Shown piece after piece: positions 1 through 6,583 of a DNA stretch of 19,527 nucleotides (the first letter of the stretch is position 1; each line of letters starts with the position of its first letter). A program made the position numbers and the translations under genes. Under the pieces are notes generated by a model. It was not told the DNA's origin and ran no database searches. It saw only the letters and a program-made list of their open reading frames with translations. The stretch comes from Candidatus Woesearchaeota archaeon (GTDB taxonomy: Archaea; Nanobdellota; Nanobdellia; Woesearchaeales; UBA525), in the NCBI GenBank assembly GCA_027371725.1, contig DAHXMN010000006.1, forward strand, positions 1-19,527, read 5' to 3'.

Positions 1-843
1 CGCGTTCCACGCGACGCAGACGACGCCGGACTGGGTGGCATCATTGTACGGCATGGCGACGACGCTGCACCGCTGGAGGAACGCCGCTATCTCTTCCTCG
101 GAGACATAGCTGTTGTGGAGCTCGACGCCTTCCGGAAGCGGGAGGTAGGGGGTCATGTCGCCTTCGCCGGCGATGATGAGCCGCGCGGCCGGCACCGTCT
201 CCCGGATGAGCGGAAGCGCTCGGAGCAGGGTGTCCAATCCCTTGTAGGCCCTGATCCTGCCGAAGAAGAGGATCGTGGCCGGCTCTTCCTTGACGATGCG
301 CGGCGGCTTCCCGAAGTCGTAGCTGCCGATGAAGTGCGTGGAGATTCTCTCTGCGGGGACTCCTTGCGCTTCGACGACGCGCCGCTGCCGCTCGCCGTGG
401 ACGATGACCTCGTCCGCTCTCCTGCGGAGGAATCGTGTGATGGCGCGGATGAGGAGCGTCCTGACAACGCCGGCCTCGCCGCTGTGGAGCTCTGGGTCGT
501 TGATCGTGACGACGAGCTTCCGCGGACGGTAGAGGAGCATGTACGGGACATACCACGGGTGGATGTCGAGGACGTGGACGACGTCCGGGTCGAGCCTCCG
601 CATGAAGGAGAGGAAGCGGGCGTGCTGCCTCAAGTCCAGGGAGAGGAGGAGCGTCTTGAGGACGCTCGGCGGCGCGGGGTATGTGTAGAGCGCCACCTTC
701 TCCGAGAAGAACGCCTTGCCTGAGTAGCTCGGCAGGAGGACGTGGACCTCCATGCCGTTCAGTCCGGCCATCGCGGAGCTAAGGGCGCCGCAGTAGTGGA
801 GGGTGCCGGCGCGTCCGTTGAGGCCGAAGTAGAGGACCTTCAT
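1..843 (-). CDS. GT4-like glycosyltransferase, 3' end cut by window edge
   Basis: A GT-B fold glycosyltransferase, probably transferring a sugar from a nucleotide donor to a lipid-linked glycan at the inner membrane face. The 281 visible codons run without a stop to the window edge. The N-terminus (MKVLYFGLNGRAG) is a typical GT4 first strand. The donor-domain motif FFGRIRAYKGLDTLL lies at residues 193-207, followed by RLIIAGEGDM (221-230). Where many GT4 enzymes have Glu-x7-Glu this one reads AMPYNDATQSG (263-273), so the first Glu is absent. The ATG overlaps the stop of gmhB as ATGA, and GGAGGG (848-853) lies 4 nt upstream, which fixes the start and implies translational coupling. It is the last visible gene of the heptose operon, so transfer of a heptose is a reasonable but unproven guess. 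Confidence 0.85.
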   Translation of the reverse strand, partial: MKVLYFGLNGRAGTLHYCGALSSAMAGLNGMEVHVLLPSYSGKAFFSEKVALYTYPAPPSVLKTLLLSLDLRQHARFLSFMRRLDPDVVHVLDIHPWYVPYMLLYRPRKLVVTINDPELHSGEAGVVRTLLIRAITRFLRRRADEVIVHGERQRRVVEAQGVPAERISTHFIGSYDFGKPPRIVKEEPATILFFGRIRAYKGLDTLLRALPLIRETVPAARLIIAGEGDMTPYLPLPEGVELHNSYVSEEEIAAFLQRCSVVAMPYNDATQSGVVCVAWNA

Positions 844-1394
844 CGTTCCCTCCGCAGGATGAGTTGCGCAGCCGCCCGTAGGTCGTCCGCGACGAGGTCG
901 GGAGAGGCTTCCGCGTCCCGGTTCGCGTGCTCGCCCGTCAGGACGAGGATGGTCGTGCACCCGGCGGCGGCGCCCGCGGCGATGTCGCTCGGCTTGTCGC
1001 CGACCATGAAGCTCTTTCTGAGGTCAATGCCGAGCTCGTCCGCCGCTTTGAGGAGCAGGCCGGGTTTCGGCTTCCGGCAATCGCACACTGTTCTGTACCC
1101 GCCCTTCCCCTTCTCGGGATGGTGCGGACAGTAATAGGTCTGCTCCATCCTGACCCCTTCTCGGGCGAGGAGGCCGAGGATGTACGCGTCCAGCGATGCG
1201 AACTCCTCCTCTGTGATGATGCCTTGCGCGATCACCGACTGGTTGGTCACGAAGACGAGCGCGAAACCCGCCTCGCCGAGGCGCCTGAGCCCGTCCACCG
1301 CGCCGGGGAGGAAGGAGACCTCCTCCTTCCGGTGGAGGTGACCCGGGTCGTGGAGCACCGTCCCGTCCCGGTCGAGGAAGACCGCGCGTCGCAT
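840..1394 (-). CDS. gmhB: D-glycero-D-manno-heptose 1,7-bisphosphate phosphatase (GmhB-like HAD)
   Basis: Cytoplasmic HAD-IIIA phosphatase of 184 aa, expected to remove the 7-phosphate from heptose 1,7-bisphosphate. The nucleophile motif is FLDRDGT (residues 6-12, D8 and D10), motif II is TNQS (50-53), and motif IV is VGDKPSDI (131-138). The zinc-site pattern typical of GmhB is present: C89-P-H91-H92 followed by C104-D-C106. Length matches the family (about 180-190 aa). The closely related histidinol-phosphate phosphatase is less likely because gmhA and hddA are in the same operon. The ATG lies 5 nt after the gmhA stop, without a clear ribosome binding site; an in-frame GTG 9 nt upstream is an alternative start. 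Its stop overlaps the next ATG. Confidence 0.88.
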   Translation of the reverse strand: MRRAVFLDRDGTVLHDPGHLHRKEEVSFLPGAVDGLRRLGEAGFALVFVTNQSVIAQGIITEEEFASLDAYILGLLAREGVRMEQTYYCPHHPEKGKGGYRTVCDCRKPKPGLLLKAADELGIDLRKSFMVGDKPSDIAAGAAAGCTTILVLTGEHANRDAEASPDLVADDLRAAAQLILRRER

Positions 1395-1399
1395 GGCAT

Positions 1400-1978
1400 T
1401 CACGCTTTGCGCTCTGAGAGCTCCCGTTCGATCAGTTCGCAGATGATGTGGCCTGCGGTGATGTGCCCTTCCTGGATGCGGGGCGTGTTGTCCGAGGGGA
1501 TGTGGAGGACGAGGTCGGCGTGGTCCTTGAGCTTGCCGCCCTTCCGGCCGGTGAAGCCGATGGTCAGAGCTTTCCGTTTCCTGGCGGCGTCGAGCGCGTT
1601 CAGGATGATGGGCGAGTTGCCGCTCGTGCTGATGCCGAGGACGACGTCGCCCGGGTTCGCCATGGACTCGATCTGCCGGGAGAAGACGGTGTCGAAGCCG
1701 ATGTCGTTCCCCCACGCGGTGAGGATCGACGTGTTCGTCGTGAGCGCGAGCGCGGGGATGCTCGGCCGGTCCAGCTTGAACTTGCAGACGAGCTCCGCGA
1801 CGATGTGCTGGCTGTCCGCGGCGCTGCCGCCGCAGCCGCAGACGATCAGCTTGCCGCCCTTCCGGTAGGAGGCGATGATCGCCTCCGTGATGCGCGCGAT
1901 CGCGTCCGCGTTCTCCTCGAGCATCGCCTGCTTCATCTCCAGGCTCTCCTTGATCTGCTGCTTGATGAGTCCTTGCAT
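1400..1978 (-). CDS. gmhA: Sedoheptulose 7-phosphate isomerase (GmhA, SIS domain)
   Basis: Isomerises D-sedoheptulose 7-phosphate to D-glycero-D-manno-heptose 7-phosphate, the first committed heptose step. The 192-aa protein is a single SIS domain: sugar-phosphate loop CGCGGSAAD, then GISTSGNS, and the C-terminal RIQEGH helix typical of GmhA. The residues aligned with the known GmhA zinc ligands are kept: His58 and Glu62 in QHIVAEL, and Gln169 and His177 in RIQEGHITAGH. I chose the ATG at 1978 rather than the one at 1996. It overlaps the upstream stop as TGATG and has GGAGGTG 5 nt before it, while the longer version would begin inside that ribosome binding site. DiaA-type SIS proteins are the main alternative, but the operon partners support GmhA. 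Confidence 0.9.
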   Translation of the reverse strand: MQGLIKQQIKESLEMKQAMLEENADAIARITEAIIASYRKGGKLIVCGCGGSAADSQHIVAELVCKFKLDRPSIPALALTTNTSILTAWGNDIGFDTVFSRQIESMANPGDVVLGISTSGNSPIILNALDAARKRKALTIGFTGRKGGKLKDHADLVLHIPSDNTPRIQEGHITAGHIICELIERELSERKA

Positions 1979-2922
1979 CAGAGCACCTCCATCCAATGGG
2001 CGAGCATGTCCGTGAGCGTCCGCTCGATCGGGATCTCCTGCTTCCAGCCGGTGATCGCCTTCACCTTCGCGCTGTCGCCGTAGATGATCGGCTCGTCCGT
2101 CGGCCGGAGGAGAGCGGGATCTTGCCGGATTTCCGCACGAACATCTGCGATGCGGAGCAGCATATCGAGTATGTCGCCGACGCGGTACACCTTCGAGCCG
2201 CTCAGGTTGTAGACCTCGCCCGGCTCACCCTTCCTGGCGAGGAGCTCGAAGGCGCGAACCATGTCGCGTGCGTCTGTGATGGCGCGTCTCGCCTCGAGGT
2301 TGCCGACCTTGATAATCGGTTCTTGTTTTCCTTTCTTGATAAGTGCCGCCTGCTGCGTAAAATTCCCGCAGACATCGCCTGATTTCATCGGTCCTGTGGT
2401 GTTAAATATCCTGGCCCTGATTCCGCGGATGCCGTCGTTCTTGAAGTACTGGTAGGTGAGGAGATCCTGCGCAACCTTACTTACACCGTAGGGGTGGAGG
2501 GGGAGCAAGGGGTGACTTTCCTTCACAGGAACCTCATCCTCAGAAACGAATCCGTATTCCGCGCTGCTGCACGCGACGAGGATGACCGGGTCGAGCTTGA
2601 GCCGCTTCACCGCCTCGAAGAGATTGATGGTACCGATCGCGTTCGCTTCCATCGTATATGCTGGCTTCTCCCAGGAAACCTCAGGATAGCTCTGGGCGGC
2701 AAGATGAAAGATGACGTCCGGCTTCGCCGCAGCGATTGCGCGTTCCACTGCAGTAGCGTCACGAATGTCACACTTCTCGATGCGTGCTTTTTTGGGTAGG
2801 AGAGCGACGTCGGTCGTCGGATCGTAGTAGGAACCGAGGACCTCATATCCTTGTTCGATGAGAAAGTTGCAGAGGTGCTGACCGATGAAGCCGCCGATGC
2901 CGGTGATGTAGGCGCGTGCCAT
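1978..2922 (-). CDS. GDP-mannose 4,6-dehydratase-family SDR (GDP-sugar dehydratase or reductase)
   Basis: Extended short-chain dehydrogenase of 314 aa. NAD(P)-binding motif GIGGFIG is at 8-14. The catalytic cluster SSAEYG (119-124) and YGVSK (145-149) supply S120, E122, Y145 and K149, the positions used by GDP-mannose 4,6-dehydratases. The C-terminal half contains VGNLEARRAITDARD and DPALLRPTDEP, which I recognise from the short GDP-mannose 4,6-dehydratase/Rmd group common in archaea and Firmicutes. The substrate could be GDP-mannose, or GDP-heptose as for WcbK/DmhA-type enzymes, because it sits between hddA and gmhA. Whether it is the dehydratase or the 4-keto reductase cannot be settled by eye. 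The start is 6 nt after the hddA stop; the stop overlaps the gmhA ATG. Confidence 0.8.
   Translation of the reverse strand: MARAYITGIGGFIGQHLCNFLIEQGYEVLGSYYDPTTDVALLPKKARIEKCDIRDATAVERAIAAAKPDVIFHLAAQSYPEVSWEKPAYTMEANAIGTINLFEAVKRLKLDPVILVACSSAEYGFVSEDEVPVKESHPLLPLHPYGVSKVAQDLLTYQYFKNDGIRGIRARIFNTTGPMKSGDVCGNFTQQAALIKKGKQEPIIKVGNLEARRAITDARDMVRAFELLARKGEPGEVYNLSGSKVYRVGDILDMLLRIADVRAEIRQDPALLRPTDEPIIYGDSAKVKAITGWKQEIPIERTLTDMLAHWMEVL
1984..1990 (-). promoter_or_regulatory. Ribosome binding site of gmhA
   Basis: GGAGGTG on the minus strand, 5 nt before the ATG at 1978. It lies inside the end of the upstream SDR gene and decides the gmhA start. It also shows that this organism uses Shine-Dalgarno pairing inside operons. 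Confidence 0.75.
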
Positions 2923-2928
2923 CGTGGC

Positions 2929-3960
2929 TCAGACCGTCCGTCTCCGCTCGCCGTTCCCGGAAGAAGAGCTGTGCTCGCCGTCGACGTGGACGACGTGGCT
3001 GCCTTGCATGTCGAAGCTGAAGGGGAGCTCACGCAGGTCGGAGAGGGCTTCGCGGACCGCCATCTGACGTTCCTTCGGGACGTAGAAGAGGAGGAAGCCG
3101 CCGCCGCCCGCGCCGAGGAGCTTGCCGCCGAGCGCGCCCGCGGCGCGGGCCTTCTCGTAGTGGTCGTCGATCTCCTTGTTGGTGATGGCGCCGGTCAATT
3201 GACGCTTGAGGAGCCAGCCTTGGTGGAGGATATCGCCGAAGGCGCTCAGGTCGCGCTCGATGAGTGCTTCCTTCAGCTCGTCGGCGAGCGCCCGCATCTT
3301 GAGGAGGAAGTCGCGCGTCTGTTTCTTCTCGGTCGTGCTCTTTTCCAATTGCGCCTGGACAGTCTTTGACTCGCGCGTGATGCCGGTGAAGAAGAGGAGG
3401 AGGTTCCCCTCGAGCTCGCGGAGCACCGCCGCGGGGAGGAGGAGCCGCTCCACGATGACGGAGCCGTCCGCGTTGAACCGCATGTAGTTGAGGCCGCCGA
3501 ACGCCGCTGCATACTGGTCCTGCTTGCCGCCCGGCTCTTTGAGCCGGTCGCGCTCGATCGTGACGGCTTCCTGGGCGAGCGTCTCCGGCGCAGGATGACG
3601 GCCTTGGTGGATGTGGAGCGCGTTGAGCAGGCCGACGTTGAAGCTGCTGCTGCTCCCCATGCCGCTCCCCCTGCTCGGGATGTCGGCGAAGCTCGTGATT
3701 TCCAATGGTTCCTTGATGTCGAGGAGGAGGAGCGCCTCGCGGAAGAGCGGGTGCTTGATCTGTTCCGGCTTGTCGACGAGCTCGTTCTCATGGTACTTGA
3801 CGAGGAACTTGCCCTCGAAGAACGGGTGCGCGGCGATGTAGACGTGCTTGTCGATGGTGACGCTGACCACGGCGCCGTACCCCTCGCGCTCGAAGAACTC
3901 AGGCAGGTCAGTGCCGCCGCCGGCGAAGCTGATCCGGAACGGGGTCTTCGTGATGATCAT
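2929..3960 (-). CDS. hddA: D-glycero-alpha-D-manno-heptose 7-phosphate kinase (HddA-like GHMP kinase)
   Basis: GHMP-family sugar kinase of 343 aa, expected to phosphorylate heptose 7-phosphate at C1 as the alpha anomer, the route leading to GDP-heptose. Visible motifs are FAGGGTDLP (12-20), the ATP loop PSRGSGMGSSSSF (95-107), GGKQDQYAAAFGG (144-156) and the C-terminal GAGGGGFLLFY (283-293). These match HddA better than galactokinase or mevalonate kinase, and the length fits. A hydrophilic tail of about 17 residues (HSSSSGNGERRR) looks like an extra. The ATG at 3960 is chosen because the conserved N-terminus begins there and a TATA box sits 27-28 nt upstream. A longer reading frame upstream would run through two promoters and into hpt. 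It heads the heptose operon and appears leaderless. Confidence 0.88.
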   Translation of the reverse strand: MIITKTPFRISFAGGGTDLPEFFEREGYGAVVSVTIDKHVYIAAHPFFEGKFLVKYHENELVDKPEQIKHPLFREALLLLDIKEPLEITSFADIPSRGSGMGSSSSFNVGLLNALHIHQGRHPAPETLAQEAVTIERDRLKEPGGKQDQYAAAFGGLNYMRFNADGSVIVERLLLPAAVLRELEGNLLLFFTGITRESKTVQAQLEKSTTEKKQTRDFLLKMRALADELKEALIERDLSAFGDILHQGWLLKRQLTGAITNKEIDDHYEKARAAGALGGKLLGAGGGGFLLFYVPKERQMAVREALSDLRELPFSFDMQGSHVVHVDGEHSSSSGNGERRRTV

Positions 3961-3982
3961 GCGACGACGGAAGGCTATGGGC

Positions 3983-3992
3983 TTTTTAAAAA
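3983..3992 (-). promoter_or_regulatory. TATA box of the heptose operon (leaderless)
   Basis: TTTTTAAAAA, a perfect palindrome, centred 27.5 nt from the hddA ATG at 3960. In archaea transcription begins about 25 nt past the box, so the mRNA should start at or next to the ATG. No ribosome binding site lies between. Confidence 0.7.
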
Positions 3993-4018
3993 TTCCCTCG
4001 AATCTTCCTCCGAGGTAG

Positions 4019-4027
4019 TTTTTTAAA
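4019..4027 (+). promoter_or_regulatory. TATA box of hpt (leaderless)
   Basis: TTTTTTAAA, with the TTTAAA core centred 24.5 nt upstream of the ATG at 4049. It is followed by a GC-rich stretch with no clear Shine-Dalgarno sequence, so a leaderless transcript is expected. It diverges from the hddA promoter about 37 nt away. Confidence 0.7.
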
Positions 4028-4048
4028 CCCGTTGCCGTTCTCCCCGCC

Positions 4049-4576
4049 ATGGGCGACATCCGCGTCATCCTCACCGCGCAGCAGATCCGGCAGCGGACGA
4101 AGGAGCTGGCGGAAGAGATCAAAAGAGACCTGGGGAACAGGGTCTACTGCGTCGTCATCCTGACGGGCGCGGTCGTCTTCTTCGTCGACCTGATGCGCGA
4201 GCTCTCCAATCTCGGCGTCAGCGTCGAGTTCAGCTGCCTCAAGGTGTCGAGCTACATCGACGGGAAGAGCTCCGGCAAGGTCTCTCCCGAGCTGCTGCTC
4301 AAGCCGGGCGAAGCGGCCGGCCGCGACATCCTCATCGTCGAGGACTTAGTCGACACCGGCCTCACCATGCAGAACCTCGTCGAGTACCTCCGTGCGGAGG
4401 GCGCCGCCTCGGTACGGAGCTGCGTCCTCATCGACAAGCCGTTCCGCCGCAAGGTGGCCGTCGAGGCGGACTACGTCGGCTTCACCCTCGGCGAGCGCTT
4501 CGTCGTCGGCTACGGCATGGACTACAACAACCGCTACCGAGAACTGCCGTTCGTGGGGACTGTCACGAGAGCGTGA
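4049..4576 (+). CDS. hpt: Hypoxanthine (guanine) phosphoribosyltransferase, bacterial Hpt type
   Basis: Purine salvage enzyme, 175 aa, joining hypoxanthine or guanine to PRPP to give IMP or GMP in the cytoplasm. The PRPP-binding loop is ILIVEDLVDTGLT (94-106), with D102 in the catalytic position. The pyrophosphate loop is LTGA (38-41), the flexible-loop segment is KVSSY (65-69), and the purine-site Lys is in LIDKPFRRK (around 130). The C-terminal GYGMDYNNRYRELPFVG is typical of bacterial-type Hpt. The start fits the TATA spacing. It is transcribed alone and divergently from hddA. It may only be a neighbour, though GMP salvage would feed the GTP needed for GDP-sugars; that link is inference. 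Confidence 0.92.
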   Translation: MGDIRVILTAQQIRQRTKELAEEIKRDLGNRVYCVVILTGAVVFFVDLMRELSNLGVSVEFSCLKVSSYIDGKSSGKVSPELLLKPGEAAGRDILIVEDLVDTGLTMQNLVEYLRAEGAASVRSCVLIDKPFRRKVAVEADYVGFTLGERFVVGYGMDYNNRYRELPFVGTVTRA

Positions 4577-4623
4577 ACGTGACGCAAGGCCGGGGCGGCT
4601 TTTGGCGACGGAACGCCATAGAG

Positions 4624-4633
4624 TTTATATATA
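4624..4633 (+). promoter_or_regulatory. TATA box of the 4669-7405 operon
   Basis: TTTATATATA centred about 40 nt upstream of the ATG at 4669. The predicted start of transcription near 4654 leaves a leader of about 15 nt that holds a ribosome binding site, unlike the leaderless promoters elsewhere in the window. Confidence 0.7.
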
Positions 4634-4654
4634 GAGCGGACAGATTGGCTGAAT

Positions 4655-4664
4655 GGGAGGGTGG
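4655..4664 (+). promoter_or_regulatory. Ribosome binding site for the SDR at 4669
   Basis: GGGAGGGTGG, with its GGAGG core ending 8 nt before the ATG at 4669. It rules out a longer reading frame that would start at 4573 and include the TATA box. Confidence 0.75.
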
Positions 4665-4668
4665 TATC

Positions 4669-5610
4669 ATGGGAAACAAGAAGGTTTTGGTCACCGGGGG
4701 GGCGGGCTATCTCGGCTCGGTGCTGGTAGAGTATCTCTTGGAAGCGGGATACGAAGTCACGGTCGTCGACAACCTCATGTACAACACCAACTCGCTGTTC
4801 CACCTGTGTCATCACAAGAAGTTCCGATTCGTGTACGGCGACGTGAGAAACAAGGAACTGATGAAGAAGCTTGTTAAGGACCAGGAATTTATCATTCCTC
4901 TCGCGGCGATTGTCGGCGCTCCCGCCTGCGATAAGAATCCGGACGTCACGGAAGCGGTCAATTTCCAGGCAATCAAGGATATCATCGAGATGCGTTCATC
5001 TGGACAGAAGATTATCTATCCAACCACGAACAGCGGGTATGGCACAAAAAGCGGCGAAATCGAGTGTACAGAAGAATCTCCCCTCGAACCCATATCGTTG
5101 TATGGAACGACCAAGGTGCGTGCAGAACGGTTGCTTCTCGAGAGCGGCGACGCCATAACGCTCAGACTGGCGACGCTCTTCGGCTTCTCGCTCCGTATGC
5201 GGCTTGATCTCCTGGTGAACGATTTCACCTACAAGGCGTTCAAGGACCGTTATCTCGTCCTCTTCGAAAAGAAGTTCAAGCGGAACTTCCTCCATGTCCG
5301 CGACGCGGCACGCTGCTTCCTCCACTGCATGGAGCATTTCGACACGATGAAGAACGAAGCGTACAACGTCGGGCACCCCGACGAGAATCTCTCGAAGGAG
5401 GAACTGGCGCTGCGCATCAAGAGATTCGTGCCGGACCTTTTCATCACGGAGTCGGAATTCAACAAGGACCCGGACAAACGCGACTATGTCATCTCGAACG
5501 AGAAGATCCTCAAGACGGGATTCACGTTCGCATTCCCGCTCGACGACGGGATTGTGGAGTTGCTCAAGGGCTACCAGATCCTGCGGGACAACCAGTTCAA
5601 GAACATCTGA
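4669..5610 (+). CDS. NAD-dependent GDP-sugar (heptose?) C4-dehydrogenase-like SDR
   Basis: Extended SDR of 313 aa. NAD-binding GGAGYLGS is at 10-17, the catalytic region YPTTNSGYG at 117-125 and Y145-GTTK149. The stretch MRLDLLVNDFTY (177-188), the RNFLHVRD segment (205-212) and DPDKRDYVISN (267-277) closely resemble, from memory, Campylobacter jejuni Cj1427, the dehydrogenase that oxidises GDP-D-glycero-alpha-D-manno-heptose at C4. If so, its substrate is the expected product of the operon diverging upstream. I could not align the two here. A generic GDP- or UDP-sugar 4-epimerase is the alternative. It is first in a three-gene operon, and the next ATG follows after 10 nt. Confidence 0.75.
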   Translation: MGNKKVLVTGGAGYLGSVLVEYLLEAGYEVTVVDNLMYNTNSLFHLCHHKKFRFVYGDVRNKELMKKLVKDQEFIIPLAAIVGAPACDKNPDVTEAVNFQAIKDIIEMRSSGQKIIYPTTNSGYGTKSGEIECTEESPLEPISLYGTTKVRAERLLLESGDAITLRLATLFGFSLRMRLDLLVNDFTYKAFKDRYLVLFEKKFKRNFLHVRDAARCFLHCMEHFDTMKNEAYNVGHPDENLSKEELALRIKRFVPDLFITESEFNKDPDKRDYVISNEKILKTGFTFAFPLDDGIVELLKGYQILRDNQFKNI

Positions 5611-5620
5611 GGCAGGCAAG

Positions 5621-6568
5621 ATGAAGGAGAAGAGAATACTCATCACGGGTTCGGGAGGCTTCGTCGGACGGAACCTCATCGAGCATCTGCGACGACACGG
5701 CTACAAGAACCTCGTCACCGTCTCCGCGACGGACTACAACCTCACGGAGCAGGAAGACGTCCGACGGATGTTCAAGGAAATAAGACCGGAGATAGTCATC
5801 AATCTCGCCGCATACGTCGGAGGCATCCTCGCGAACAAGGAACGCCCCGCGGATTTCTTCTACAAGAACATCGTCATGGGGACGCTCGTTATGCACGAGG
5901 CGAAGGAGCACGGAGTGGAGAAGTTTATCGCCCTCATCGGCGGCTGCAGCTATCCCGCACATGCACCGAGCCCGATAAAGGAGGAGGACATGTGGGAAGG
6001 CTACCCTCAACCCGAGAGCGCGCCGTATTCGCTCGCGAAGAAGATGTCCATCGTCCAGGCGCAGGCGTACCGGCAGCAGTTCGGCTTCAACGCGATTGTC
6101 CTCGTACCCGGCAACCTCTACGGCCCTCACGATAACTTCTCGCTCAAGAACTCGCATGTCATACCCGCTTTGATACGCAAGTTCTACGAGGCGAAGAAGG
6201 AAGGCAAGGACGAGGTCGTGAGCTGGGGCTCAGGGAAGCCGACCCGCGACTTCATCTACGTCGGGGACGCTGTGGAAGCAATCATCACGGCGCTCGAAGA
6301 CTACAATGAGCCGGACATCGTCAACATCTCCTCAGGGACTGAGGTGTCAATCAAGGATCTGGTCGAGACTATCGCCGAGCTCACGCAGTTCAAGGGGAAA
6401 GTCGTCTGGGACGCGACGAAACCGGACGGCCAGCTCTATAAGGGGTTCGCGGTCGAACGGATGCGCAAGAAGCTCGGCTTCGAGCCTAAGACCGATCTGC
6501 GTTCGGGGCTGGCAAAGACGATCGAGTGGTTCGAGAAGAACTACGACAAAGATACCGTCAGGCTCTGA
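5621..6568 (+). CDS. GDP-L-fucose synthase-like SDR (4-keto sugar epimerase/reductase)
   Basis: SDR of 315 aa of the GDP-fucose synthase group, which epimerises a GDP-4-keto sugar at C3/C5 and reduces C4 with NADPH. GSGGFVG is at 10-16. The numbering matches E. coli Fcl: C109 and H179 (the known epimerisation acid/base pair) and Y136-K140 are all present, as are NLYGPHDNF (165-173) and SHVIPALIRKF (178-188). The catalytic Ser107 of E. coli is Gly107 here (GGCSYP). Following a C4-dehydrogenase-like gene by 10 nt, it may play the role of the Campylobacter GDP-heptose C4 reductase. It could also make GDP-L-fucose together with the dehydratase-family protein at 1978-2922. The ATG at 5621 is the first after the upstream stop; the frame is open further upstream only as a shadow of the preceding gene. 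Confidence 0.82.
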   Translation: MKEKRILITGSGGFVGRNLIEHLRRHGYKNLVTVSATDYNLTEQEDVRRMFKEIRPEIVINLAAYVGGILANKERPADFFYKNIVMGTLVMHEAKEHGVEKFIALIGGCSYPAHAPSPIKEEDMWEGYPQPESAPYSLAKKMSIVQAQAYRQQFGFNAIVLVPGNLYGPHDNFSLKNSHVIPALIRKFYEAKKEGKDEVVSWGSGKPTRDFIYVGDAVEAIITALEDYNEPDIVNISSGTEVSIKDLVETIAELTQFKGKVVWDATKPDGQLYKGFAVERMRKKLGFEPKTDLRSGLAKTIEWFEKNYDKDTVRL

Positions 6569-6583
6569 AAACCCCGATGCCTC

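Noticed and set aside
115..723. 202-aa open frame on the plus strand opposite the first glycosyltransferase
   Set aside because: Val/Glu/Asp/Arg-rich shadow; the minus strand carries clear GT4 motifs.
1979..1996. Upstream ATG for gmhA at 1996
   Set aside because: The added residues are encoded by the ribosome binding site of the ATG at 1978.
3961..4122. Longer N-terminus for the heptose kinase
   Set aside because: The extra 54 codons cross both divergent TATA boxes and enter hpt; kinase conservation begins at 3960.
5486..5620. Longer N-terminus for the Fcl-like protein
   Set aside because: The extension is an out-of-frame reading of the upstream SDR (Ser/Arg-rich) and lacks family similarity.
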